Part shown: piece by piece, positions 9,123 to 17,116 of the stretch
How positions within the stretch are numbered: position 1 is the first letter of the stretch
Layout of the letters: each line of letters begins with the position of its first letter
DNA from: Caldifarciminota bacterium
Lineage (GTDB): Bacteria; Hydrothermota; Tepidihabitantia; SM23-42
Length of the DNA: 50,513 nucleotides
Assembly: GCA_027026255.1 (NCBI GenBank)
Contig: JALVOT010000002.1
Coordinates: 1-50,513, forward strand
Direction of reading: 5' to 3'
The notes under the pieces: model-generated
The model's database searches: none
What the model was told of the DNA's origin: nothing
The model's input: the letters and a program-made list of their open reading frames with translations, nothing else
Program-made: the position numbers and the translations under genes

Positions 9123-9905
9123 ATGTTAGAGGCAAATATAATAGAGCCGGGCAGCCTGGTTCTTATCTTTCTGGATAATCGGCGCCAGTATCTTGTTCAG
9201 ATAAAAGAAGATTTGGTTTTCTCAACTGATCTGGGAAATATTAAATTGAGTGAAGTTATTGGTAATCGATTCGGATATGTGGGGAAGACCCATCTGGGTA
9301 AACCATTCTATTGTTTAATGCCGTCTACTGCTGATTTGATGTTTAAAGTTAAAAGAAAGACAACTATTGTCTATCCCAAAGACCTTGGTTATCTTTTGCT
9401 TGAGACGGCGATCGGCCCGGGTTCTTCGGTAATTGAAATCGGTACCGGAAGTGGGGCGTTGACCCTTGTCCTGGCACGATTTGTAGCACCTGACGGTGTG
9501 GTTTACAGCTACGAGCGGAGGCAGGATTTTATTGAGAATGCAAAGGAGAATGTCCGGCGCGCAGGATTTATAAATAATGTTCGATTCTTCTGTCAGGATG
9601 TCGCCATCGATGGTGTTTTACAGAAGGATGTAGATGCAGTATTTGTTGATGTTCCGGAACCATGGGATGTGATTGAAAAGGCACGTTTCGGGTTAAAATC
9701 AGGACGCCATATTGTATCCTGGAGTCCCAATGTTGAACAGGTGAAAAGGACGGTTGAGGCATTGAAGAATAATAACTTTACGCGTATAAAGATTTGTGAA
9801 ATAACCGAGCGTGAATTATTGGTACGGACTCAGGGGGTTAGACCTAAGGAAAGGGGAATCACCCATACCGCATACCTTATTCGGGCCTCATTGATTAATC
9901 CATAA
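9123..9905 (+). CDS. trmI: tRNA (adenine-58-N1)-methyltransferase
   Basis: The protein methylates A58 in the T-loop of tRNA using S-adenosylmethionine, which stabilises tRNA and is especially common in thermophiles. The 260 residues show a small N-terminal beta domain, then a Rossmann methyltransferase with the SAM loop EIGTGSGALT near residue 107, the Y(S)YERR acidic strand and DVPEPW as the motif IV catalytic loop. The closing segment R(T)QGVRPKERGITHTAYL is typical of the TrmI/GCD14 family. It follows the aminotransferase-like gene after 8 bases and is probably the last gene of the secA operon. No strong terminator is visible. Confidence 0.92.
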   Translation: MLEANIIEPGSLVLIFLDNRRQYLVQIKEDLVFSTDLGNIKLSEVIGNRFGYVGKTHLGKPFYCLMPSTADLMFKVKRKTTIVYPKDLGYLLLETAIGPGSSVIEIGTGSGALTLVLARFVAPDGVVYSYERRQDFIENAKENVRRAGFINNVRFFCQDVAIDGVLQKDVDAVFVDVPEPWDVIEKARFGLKSGRHIVSWSPNVEQVKRTVEALKNNNFTRIKICEITERELLVRTQGVRPKERGITHTAYLIRASLINP

Positions 9906-10063
9906 ACTTTTAAACATTAGTATTGAGTAAACCTGAAAGGGGATGATACTAAATCTAATGTTCTTTAATCTTTTTTATCTTTTGGTAAGAAGTTGATAAA
10001 AGATTTTCAGGCTATTAAAAAGTTATCTATCATTATAGAGATTTGAAGGAGAAAATTTATTTA
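9906..10063. other. Convergent intergenic region
   Basis: This short gap separates trmI (+) from the EnvC-like gene (-). An 8-base inverted repeat (AACATTAG at 9914-9921 with CTAATGTT at 9955-9962) and an imperfect ATCTTTTTTATC / GATAAAAGAT pair are present. They could help termination in either direction, but neither is a convincing intrinsic terminator. Confidence 0.35.
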
Positions 10064-11173
10064 TTAATCTAAATATGCCAGAGGGTCTACCGGTTTGCCG
10101 TTCTTCCTCAGTTCAAAATGGAGCATAGGACCGGATAGAGAACCACTTTCACCCACCCTGCCGATTATCCTTCCCTGGCCGATTTCATCACCGACATTTA
10201 CCAATATCTCGGCAAGATGTCCATACAAAGAATAGTAGCCGTCGAGATGGTCAATAAGAACAAGGTTTCCGTAGCCCATAAAACGGCCGGCATAGACAAC
10301 CTTTCCCGGTGCCACTGCATAGACATTATTTCCATATTTACTTTTTATATCAATACCATTATTCTTTGTTTTGGTATTATATTTCGGATGGATGATTTTG
10401 CCGAATTTTGTTATTACCGTTCCCTTACAGGGCCAGGGTATCTTCCCTCGATGAATTTCAAGATACATTTTCTTTGTTTTATGTCGGGTTCGTTTCTTCT
10501 CTAACGCTACGATTAACTCTTCAAGTTTACGTTGGGCGCTCTTCAATTCCTTGGCGAGTTTTTTCTTCTCGCTTGCTTTTCTACTTACATTGTTTAAAAT
10601 TTCCTGCTTCTTCTTTCTTTCGTTATTTAATCGCACCAGTTCATTTTCCTTTTCCTGCCGACGTTCTTTAAGGCTGGCAATTAAATCCTTACGCATCTTT
10701 TTATCAATTCGATACTTTTTCCAATCGCATTCAAATTCAAAGAAGGCACGCTGGTCATCACGGGCAAGAAGTTGAAGATAGTATGAAGAGGAAAGAATCT
10801 GGGGCAGGGATTTTTCGGTGAATAAAATTTCCATCTTATAAAACGGTTTCCATTTATATAGGCGGATAAGTCTCTGACGCAGGTCTTCTTTTCGTAATTT
10901 CATCTTCTTTTCCAGGTGGGCGATTTCCCGGTCCAGTTGTTGAATTCGATATTTTTCCTGGGTTTCCTGAGATGTGAGTTCATCAATATATTTTATTGTG
11001 AGTGAAATGCCTTCGTCAATTTTTTCAATACGTGCCAGGGTTCCGACCTTCTTTTTTTCGAGCTGGCGGATTTCTTTTCTTACATTGTTCAATTTCTTCT
11101 TTAGCTGATTTAATTCCTTCTGTTTCTGGTTAATCTGAGAAAAGAGAACGAGGATAATTAAGAAGACTGTCAT
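10064..11173 (-). CDS. EnvC-like murein hydrolase activator (coiled coil plus LytM/M23 domain)
   Basis: The 369-residue protein has a short hydrophobic export signal (FLIILVLF), a long Lys/Glu-rich coiled coil (about residues 17-235) and a C-terminal LytM domain (about 255-369). In active M23 peptidases the first zinc ligand is the His before GxD. Here the matching block reads NNGIDI, so that His is missing, while YGHL and LHFELR remain. This supports an activator role, as for E. coli EnvC, rather than an active endopeptidase. Its start overlaps the ftsX stop by 4 bases. Order and content fit an FtsEX-EnvC module that turns on septal amidases, and an amidase is encoded just across the divergent promoter. 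Confidence 0.87.
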   Translation of the reverse strand: MTVFLIILVLFSQINQKQKELNQLKKKLNNVRKEIRQLEKKKVGTLARIEKIDEGISLTIKYIDELTSQETQEKYRIQQLDREIAHLEKKMKLRKEDLRQRLIRLYKWKPFYKMEILFTEKSLPQILSSSYYLQLLARDDQRAFFEFECDWKKYRIDKKMRKDLIASLKERRQEKENELVRLNNERKKKQEILNNVSRKASEKKKLAKELKSAQRKLEELIVALEKKRTRHKTKKMYLEIHRGKIPWPCKGTVITKFGKIIHPKYNTKTKNNGIDIKSKYGNNVYAVAPGKVVYAGRFMGYGNLVLIDHLDGYYSLYGHLAEILVNVGDEIGQGRIIGRVGESGSLSGPMLHFELRKNGKPVDPLAYLD

Positions 11174-12018
11174 TTCAGAAATTTTCTTATCGCCACCGAT
11201 GACCCAATGATTCCGAAGAATGCACCGAATATTATGCTGCCAATGAAAAAATATAGCTTAGGAAAATATACCACGCTAATGATAGATGTGGTGATGTGGG
11301 TGGTAATCGCAATGAGGATAAATGCGATGATCCCGCCCAGTGCACCCTGAACCACCCCTTCAAAGGTGAATGGTATGGCAATAAATGAATTTGAGGCACC
11401 AACAAGCCTCATTATTTCAATTTCTGTGGAGCGGGCAAATATCGTTAATTTTATGGTCTGAAAGATTACAAAGATAACAGAAAAGATGATTATTATTAAA
11501 AGGCCGATATCAAAGGCAGATATAATATTGGTTATCTTTTTTAATTGGTCAACCAGTTCTCCTCCATATATTGTTTCTTTTACTCCCTGCAGAAGCATTA
11601 TTTTATTACTTATTTCTGTCAGTCCCCTGCGATTTCTAAAACTTCGTTCCAATTTAATTCTCAATGATGCTGGTAGGGGATTTTTCTCAAAGACATTCAG
11701 AACCGCTTCAGTTTCCTTGAGTTCATTCTGCAGATCCTTGAGTGCCTGCTCCGATGAAACAAAAATGACATCAGTGACTCCGTTAATCTTACGGATGTTT
11801 CTCATCAGCCTCTGAACATTTGCATGGTCGTCAAGGAAGGCGATTATTTCAATCTTTTCATCAAGAATTTTTACCGCATAGTAAAGGTTTACCGTTACCA
11901 GGACAAAAAGGGATAGGAGAAATAGAGAGATAGATGTAACCAGAAGGGATAACAGGAAAAGTGAATTATTACGAGTAATCGTGCGGATACCTTCCCGGAT
12001 TCCGATCCGCAGGGCCAT
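11170..12018 (-). CDS. ftsX: Cell division ABC transporter permease FtsX
   Basis: FtsX is the membrane half of FtsEX, passing the ATPase signal to a periplasmic hydrolase activator. The 282-residue protein shows the expected plan: one membrane helix (about residues 20-45), a periplasmic domain (about 50-165) with GVTDVIFVSSEQAL, then three C-terminal helices with the conserved cytoplasmic EIEIMRLVGAS stretch. It lies one base after ftsE and overlaps the EnvC-like gene as ATGA, so the three are one transcription unit. Confidence 0.93.
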   Translation of the reverse strand: MALRIGIREGIRTITRNNSLFLLSLLVTSISLFLLSLFVLVTVNLYYAVKILDEKIEIIAFLDDHANVQRLMRNIRKINGVTDVIFVSSEQALKDLQNELKETEAVLNVFEKNPLPASLRIKLERSFRNRRGLTEISNKIMLLQGVKETIYGGELVDQLKKITNIISAFDIGLLIIIIFSVIFVIFQTIKLTIFARSTEIEIMRLVGASNSFIAIPFTFEGVVQGALGGIIAFILIAITTHITTSIISVVYFPKLYFFIGSIIFGAFFGIIGSSVAIRKFLK

Positions 12019-12019
12019 T

Positions 12020-12679
12020 TTATTTGTCCCTCACAAGTTTGCCGTTTTCTATTCTTAGCATTCTTTTTTTCATCTTTTTTACGATATTCAGATTATGGGT
12101 CGCCATAATTACTGTTGTTCCTTTATAATTGATATCCATAAGAATTTCAAGGATATCCTGAGAACTGCGGCTGTCAAGATTCCCGGTTGGTTCGTCCGCA
12201 AGCAGGATATAGGGGTCGCGAACCAGTGCCCGGGCAATGGATACCTTTTGTTGTTCACCTCCGGACAGCTGATAGGGGAATGCGTATTTTTTATGACTGA
12301 GACGAAGGTAGGTGAGGATTTCCATCAATTTCTTTTTCATATTTTTGGGCGGTGTGTCTGTTACTTCAAGGGCAAAGAGCACATTTTCTTCAAGAGTGCG
12401 GTCCTGAAGCAGCTTAAAATCCTGAAATATGACGCCGATCTTTCGACGCAGTTTCGGCAGCTCTTTTTTCTTCATCAGCCTGAGATTTTCACCCATTACC
12501 TTAATTGTTCCTTTGGTCGGTTCTTCATATTTATAGATTAATCGCAGGATGGTTGTTTTACCTGCACCGGTTGGACCACAGACAAAGACGAATTCGCCTT
12601 TGTCGATATGAAATGAGACATCGTCCAACGCGGTCCAATCCCGCTGATATATTTTGGAAACTTTATCAAATGTTATCAT
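12020..12679 (-). CDS. ftsE: Cell division ATP-binding protein FtsE
   Basis: This is the cytosolic ATPase of FtsEX, coupling division to cell-wall hydrolysis. The 219 residues contain Walker A (GPTGAGKTT, near residue 36), the Q-loop IFQDFKLL, the ABC signature LSGGEQQK, Walker B ILLADEPTGNLD and the switch His in MATHN. Length and motifs match FtsE. It is the first gene of the ftsE-ftsX-envC-like operon. The -10 box ends 7 bases before the ATG, so the mRNA is predicted to be leaderless. Confidence 0.95.
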   Translation of the reverse strand: MITFDKVSKIYQRDWTALDDVSFHIDKGEFVFVCGPTGAGKTTILRLIYKYEEPTKGTIKVMGENLRLMKKKELPKLRRKIGVIFQDFKLLQDRTLEENVLFALEVTDTPPKNMKKKLMEILTYLRLSHKKYAFPYQLSGGEQQKVSIARALVRDPYILLADEPTGNLDSRSSQDILEILMDINYKGTTVIMATHNLNIVKKMKKRMLRIENGKLVRDK

Positions 12680-12686
12680 TTAAGTT

Positions 12687-12714
12687 ATAATAACCAAAAA
12701 TTTATTTATGTCAA
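12687..12714 (-). promoter_or_regulatory. Promoter of ftsE, predicted leaderless
   Basis: On the minus strand TTGACA occupies 12714-12709 and TATTAT 12692-12687, with a 16-base spacer. Seven bases lie between the -10 box and the ATG whose first base is 12679. An alternative -10 (TATAAC, 12689-12684) has a less favourable 19-base spacer and would also be leaderless. Confidence 0.7.
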
Positions 12715-12775
12715 TGTCTTTGCTGAATGCCACGATCTGATTAGCAATATAATTATCCAAGTTATTCCCTTTAAC

Positions 12776-12804
12776 TTGACTTTTCTGCAAAATCTTGATA
12801 TAAT
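12776..12804 (+). promoter_or_regulatory. Promoter of smpB, predicted leaderless
   Basis: TTGACT at 12776-12781, a 17-base spacer, and TATAAT at 12799-12804. Six bases separate the -10 box from the ATG at 12811, the same spacing as at secA. It is back to back with the ftsE promoter. Confidence 0.83.
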
Positions 12805-12810
12805 GCTTTA

Positions 12811-13260
12811 ATGAAGATAGTGACGACAAATCGTCGGGCCGAACATGATTATCATATTCTTATGACCTTTGAGGCGGGAATTGTTCTTGAAGGCAGTGAG
12901 GTTAAATCCCTGCGTCAGGGTGCAGTCTCTTTGAGTGATGCCTATGCCCGAATTGATAATGGTCAGATATATCTTTTAAATCTCCATATTGCACCATATA
13001 AGTATAGCAGTAGATATCAACTTGATCCCAAGAGGCGAAGAAAACTCTTGTTGAAAAAGCGCGAGATTAGGAAATTATATGGTCTTATTACACAGCGGGG
13101 TAATACCTTGATACCACTTAAGGTCTATTTTAATGAACGGGGTTTTGCCAAGATTTTACTCGGGGTATGCCGCCGAAAAAGAATGTATGATAAGAAAGAA
13201 CGCCTGATTGAGAAGGAACTCAAGACACGAGTTGACAGAATAAAGAAGGGTGTGCGATGA
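12811..13260 (+). CDS. smpB: SsrA-binding protein SmpB
   Basis: SmpB binds tmRNA and brings it to ribosomes stalled on broken mRNAs. The 149 residues have the family start with the N-R-(R/K)-A-x-H-(D/E)-Y block, the GxEVKSLR motif, the AYARI and YLLNLHIAPY segments and a basic C-terminal tail that enters the mRNA channel. The length is normal. It is the first gene of an operon containing the amidase, murI, rph, a pseudouridine synthase and rqcH. The tmRNA gene is not in the window. Confidence 0.96.
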   Translation: MKIVTTNRRAEHDYHILMTFEAGIVLEGSEVKSLRQGAVSLSDAYARIDNGQIYLLNLHIAPYKYSSRYQLDPKRRRKLLLKKREIRKLYGLITQRGNTLIPLKVYFNERGFAKILLGVCRRKRMYDKKERLIEKELKTRVDRIKKGVR

Positions 13261-14603
13261 TAATCCTGATGACACTTTTTCTCTTATATCCACATAAATT
13301 TGAGATTTCCTATGCTGAGAAGAGTGTTGTTGTCGAGGCGGAGCGGATAGAGATGCAGGATTATGTTCCCCTTTCTTCGCTTGCTGAATTATTGGGTATT
13401 AACTATGTTCTTAATAATAAAACCCAGAAACTGACTTTAACCGATGCCAGTCATAAGGCGGTATTGGTTGCTGATATTAACATAATGAAATTCGACCAGG
13501 TATATGTTAATCTTCCTTTTGGCCCTAAATACATCAATAACGAGGTCTATTTTCCGCTTGGTGAGGTGATTGATATAATCGGAAGCAGGTTTGAAAAGTT
13601 AATCTTTATAAAAGAGATAAAAGAGGTTCCATTGATAAAGCGTATCACCATCTATACCAGTGGTGATACGACAGTGCTGAAGTTTTCCTGGGCAAAGCCG
13701 ATTGGATATGATGTTCAATTCTCACTTAAAAAAGCAATTATTGAGATTGATGGTAGATATAAGGGTAAGAAAAAATTGAAAAAAACGGGTGCCATCAAAC
13801 AGATTAAGGTGATTCCATATAATACTTATACCAGATTGGAGTTGAGTTTAAAAGGGGTAAACTCTTATCTACAACAGAATAATCGGGTCCTATTTTATCA
13901 GAGAAAGAAAACCGAAGTCAGGCTGATTGTTATTGACCCCGGCCACGGCGGTATTGATCCAGGGGCAGTGGGAAGAACCGGTCTTTATGAAAAGGATGCA
14001 AACCTCTCAATCGCCCGATACCTGCGTAATTTTATCAGGGATTCTCTTAAGATTAAGGTGATTATGACTCGTGACAGAGATGTTTATATTTCTTTAAAAC
14101 AACGAACAAGTATAGCAAATCATAATGGTGCCGACCTCTTTCTCAGTATCCATTGTAATTCGACAAGCAAGAAGCGGGCACGGAAAAGAGGCATTGAGAC
14201 ATATTTTTTATCTGAGGCAAGAACCAATGACGAAAGGGCAGTTGCAGCCCGGGAAAATGCCTCACTGAAGTTTGATGGGATCAAGCCCAATGATGAGGTA
14301 AGTTTTATTCTTTATGACCTTGCCCAGAGCACCTATCTTGAAGAGTCAAATCGATTTGCTGAATATATCCAGGAGAGCGCTGAAAAATATCTGAATATTC
14401 CATCGCGCGGGGTAAAACAGGCAGGCTTCTATGTCCTGCGTGGTGCATTTATGCCTGCAATTTTGGTTGAGTGTGCATTTATTTCCAACCCTACTGAGGA
14501 GCGGTTACTGAGGAAAAAATCATTTCGCAAAAAGATTGCCTATTGCATATATCGAGGTATAAAGAGATATATCACTGATTATGAAAGGAGATTGAATAAT
14601 TGA
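13257..14603 (+). CDS. N-acetylmuramoyl-L-alanine amidase (Amidase_3)
   Basis: The enzyme cuts the bond between MurNAc and L-Ala in peptidoglycan, probably in the periplasm during division. The 448 residues begin with a very short hydrophobic signal (IILMTLFLLY), then a region like copper-amine-oxidase N-terminal or AMIN binding domains (about 25-215). The Amidase_3 catalytic domain follows (about 220-440): IDPGHGG with zinc ligand His230, the LYEKDAN Glu, SIHCN His, and VECAF(I)SN with the catalytic Glu. The start overlaps the smpB stop by 4 bases. An FtsEX-EnvC-like set is transcribed divergently next door, so this amidase is a good candidate for its target. Confidence 0.92.
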   Translation: MIILMTLFLLYPHKFEISYAEKSVVVEAERIEMQDYVPLSSLAELLGINYVLNNKTQKLTLTDASHKAVLVADINIMKFDQVYVNLPFGPKYINNEVYFPLGEVIDIIGSRFEKLIFIKEIKEVPLIKRITIYTSGDTTVLKFSWAKPIGYDVQFSLKKAIIEIDGRYKGKKKLKKTGAIKQIKVIPYNTYTRLELSLKGVNSYLQQNNRVLFYQRKKTEVRLIVIDPGHGGIDPGAVGRTGLYEKDANLSIARYLRNFIRDSLKIKVIMTRDRDVYISLKQRTSIANHNGADLFLSIHCNSTSKKRARKRGIETYFLSEARTNDERAVAARENASLKFDGIKPNDEVSFILYDLAQSTYLEESNRFAEYIQESAEKYLNIPSRGVKQAGFYVLRGAFMPAILVECAFISNPTEERLLRKKSFRKKIAYCIYRGIKRYITDYERRLNN

Positions 14604-15412
14604 ATAAAAGACCGATTGGTATATTTGATTCTGGAATTGGTGGATTGACCGTGGTCAAGGCGATAAAAAGACTTCTGCCCCGGGAAGATATTATCTATCT
14701 CGGCGATACTGCAAGACTTCCTTATGGCACAAAATCTACAGATGCAATCATACAATTTTCCCGGGAGAATACGAATTTTCTTCTATCAAGAAATGTAAAA
14801 TTTATTGTTATTGCCTGTTACTCTTCAACCTCGGTCGCCCTTGATACTATTCAACAGGCTTCACCGGTTCCGGTCATCGGGGTAATTGAACCCGGGGTTA
14901 GAAGGGCACTGAAGTTAACCAGAACGGGACGAATCGGTGTGATTGGAACTGCCCTCACAATTTATAGTGGTGCATATGAAAGGGCATTTAGAAAATTCAG
15001 TGACAGTTGTGAGATTCTGGGTCGGGCCTGTCCATTATTTGTCCCTTTGGTTGAAGAGGGATGGCTTGACCACCCGGCAACTGAATTGATTGCACGCACC
15101 TATCTTGAATCCTTGAAAGAAGACGGTATTGATACTCTGCTTCTGGGTTGTACCCATTATCCGCTTCTTTTAGCTCAGATTAAAAAGGTAATGGGAGATA
15201 TAAATTATGTTGATGCATCAAACGAGGTGGCAAGCGAATTGGCAAAACAATTCGCGGAAAGAGGATTGGAAAATCTCGATGGAAATGGTAATGTAGCAAT
15301 TTATCTTACTGACCTTTCAATGAATTTTAAGGAGATTGGCGAACGATTTCTTGGTGAGCCGATGAATACATTTTCAAGGATTTCTTTGCGTGAATTCCGA
15401 TTAGGTTCTTGA
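14600..15412 (+). CDS. murI: Glutamate racemase
   Basis: MurI makes D-glutamate for peptidoglycan. The 270 residues contain IFDSGIGGLTV at the N-terminus, the first catalytic Cys in VIACYSST and the second in LLGCTHYP. The first motif usually reads ACNT; here the Asn after Cys is Tyr, a conservative-looking family variation of unknown effect. I chose the TTG start at 14600, overlapping the amidase stop as TTGA, with AAAGGAG about 9 bases upstream. It continues the cell-wall theme of the preceding gene. Confidence 0.93.
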   Translation: MNKRPIGIFDSGIGGLTVVKAIKRLLPREDIIYLGDTARLPYGTKSTDAIIQFSRENTNFLLSRNVKFIVIACYSSTSVALDTIQQASPVPVIGVIEPGVRRALKLTRTGRIGVIGTALTIYSGAYERAFRKFSDSCEILGRACPLFVPLVEEGWLDHPATELIARTYLESLKEDGIDTLLLGCTHYPLLLAQIKKVMGDINYVDASNEVASELAKQFAERGLENLDGNGNVAIYLTDLSMNFKEIGERFLGEPMNTFSRISLREFRLGS

Positions 15413-15424
15413 AAGGGGGTTATT

Positions 15425-16144
15425 GTGAGAATTGATGGAAGGAATTTTGATGAACTGAGGAAGATAGAGTTTAAAGTTGATTGTCTTGACTATCCAGCCG
15501 GTTCCTGCTTTGTAACATTCGGAAAGACAAAGGTTATTTGCGCAGTTAGTGTGGAAGAACGGGTCCCACAATTCTTAGTTGGAACAGGAAGGGGCTGGTT
15601 GACTGCCGAATACGGACTTTTACCCTGTGCGACACAGGAGCGGGTTCAGAGGGAGGCAAATAAAGGTAGATTGAGAGGGAGAACCCAGGAAATCAGACGT
15701 TTTATCGGCAGATCACTGCGTCCAATCTTTGATCTCGGTATGGTGGGTGAGAGGACATTTATTATTGATTGTGATGTTATCCAGGCTGATGGTGGAACAA
15801 GGACGGCGTCAGTGAACGGTGCGTTTGTTGCCCTTTATAGCGCCATAAGGAAGATGATGGAAAATCATTCTTTTGAGAAATCACCGATCCTCGATTTTGT
15901 CGGGGCAGTAAGTTTGGGCATTGTTAATGGAGAGTATCTTCTTGACCTTGCCTATGATGAAGATAGTAATGCAGAACTTGATATGAATCTGGTGATGACT
16001 GAACGGGGTAAACTTATTGAGATTCAGGCGACTGCAGAAAAGATGCCGATTGCACAAGAGGATTTGAATAAACTCATTGAACTTGGAACTCGAGGTATCC
16101 AGCAGATTATTAAGTTGGAGAAGAGTATTTTTGGACTTGATTGA
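15425..16144 (+). CDS. rph: Ribonuclease PH
   Basis: This phosphate-dependent 3' exoribonuclease trims tRNA precursors and works as a hexamer. The 239 residues match the family length and carry RIDGR at the N-terminus, TAEYGLLPCAT, the EIRRFIGRSLR phosphate-site region, the DCDVIQADGGTRTAS core and LDLAYDEDS(N)AE(L)DMN. The start is GTG at 15425, preceded by GAAAGGGGG. It sits between murI and a pseudouridine synthase. Confidence 0.95.
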   Translation: MRIDGRNFDELRKIEFKVDCLDYPAGSCFVTFGKTKVICAVSVEERVPQFLVGTGRGWLTAEYGLLPCATQERVQREANKGRLRGRTQEIRRFIGRSLRPIFDLGMVGERTFIIDCDVIQADGGTRTASVNGAFVALYSAIRKMMENHSFEKSPILDFVGAVSLGIVNGEYLLDLAYDEDSNAELDMNLVMTERGKLIEIQATAEKMPIAQEDLNKLIELGTRGIQQIIKLEKSIFGLD

Positions 16145-17108
16145 AAAGAAATTTGAACGGACGGTTGCAGAAAAGCAGCGCGGTAAGCGGATTGACCATT
16201 ATCTTATCGGCGCCGGGATTGGTGTCTCACGCAGTATGACCCAGAAGTTAATTGAGCAGGGAAAGGTTCTGGTTAACGGTCATTCAGTAAAAAGGTCATA
16301 TCGGGTGAAGACTGAAGACCATATTACCGTCAATTTTAAACTTACACCGGTACCGAAGGTTAAAGCTGAGAATATTCCTCTGGATATTATATATGAGGAT
16401 GATGATATTATAGTGGTAAATAAAGCCAAGGGTATGGTTGTGCATCCCGCCCGGGGGAATTTTGAACACACGATGGTAAGTGCACTTCTTTATCATTGCG
16501 GAAACCTGCCCACGCTTGGTGACAAGATAAGGCCCGGAGTGGTGCATCGTCTTGATAAAGATACTACGGGATTAATTATATTTGCCAAAACCGATTACAG
16601 TTTGAGTACCCTGAGTCGGGCGATTGAGAAAAGGCTGGTGCAGAAGCGATATGATGTAATATGCTGGGGATTTCCCGGTCTTAATCGGGGAGTTATCGAG
16701 GCCCCGATTGGTCGGAGTGGACTGGATCGTAAAAAGATGGTTGTTACACCTCTTTCTTCGAAGCCGGCAACGACGAGATTTTATGTTATTGAACGTTTTC
16801 GGATTGCAACATATCTAAAGGTCTATTTAATAACCGGAAGGACTCATCAGATAAGGGTCCATTTTAAACATATCGGCTGTCCCATTGTTGGAGATAAGGA
16901 TTATGGGGGTAGGAGTCCCGCGGTGATTAAAAAGAGCACAGACCTTGAACAATTTAAAAAAATCTTGCAATTGATAGATCGACAGGCCCTGCATGCCCGG
17001 GAATTGGTATTTAATCATCCCCGTACCGATAAAAAGTTAAAGTTTACAGCACCCTTACCGGAGGATTTTTCTCGGGTTCTTTCCTTTTTACGCACCCAAA
17101 ATTTATAG
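16137..17108 (+). CDS. rluD: RluA/RluD-family rRNA pseudouridine synthase
   Basis: The protein isomerises uridines in large-subunit rRNA. An S4 RNA-binding domain (about the first 70 residues) is followed by the catalytic domain with VVHRLDKDTTGL, which holds the catalytic Asp, and the closing TGRTHQIRVH motif. The open frame extends upstream to 16077 inside rph, but the family N-terminus starts near EKKFERTVAE. I therefore place the start at the TTG at 16137, overlapping the end of rph by 8 bases; an ATT at 16140 cannot be excluded. Assignment to RluD rather than RluC or RluA is by general resemblance only. Confidence 0.88.
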   Translation: MIEKKFERTVAEKQRGKRIDHYLIGAGIGVSRSMTQKLIEQGKVLVNGHSVKRSYRVKTEDHITVNFKLTPVPKVKAENIPLDIIYEDDDIIVVNKAKGMVVHPARGNFEHTMVSALLYHCGNLPTLGDKIRPGVVHRLDKDTTGLIIFAKTDYSLSTLSRAIEKRLVQKRYDVICWGFPGLNRGVIEAPIGRSGLDRKKMVVTPLSSKPATTRFYVIERFRIATYLKVYLITGRTHQIRVHFKHIGCPIVGDKDYGGRSPAVIKKSTDLEQFKKILQLIDRQALHARELVFNHPRTDKKLKFTAPLPEDFSRVLSFLRTQNL

Positions 17109-17116
17109 TCTGAAAA

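Noticed and set aside
16077-16136. Upstream extension of the pseudouridine synthase inside rph
   Set aside because: It lies in another frame over a well-conserved end of rph, and family members begin near the S4 domain, as in the shorter form.
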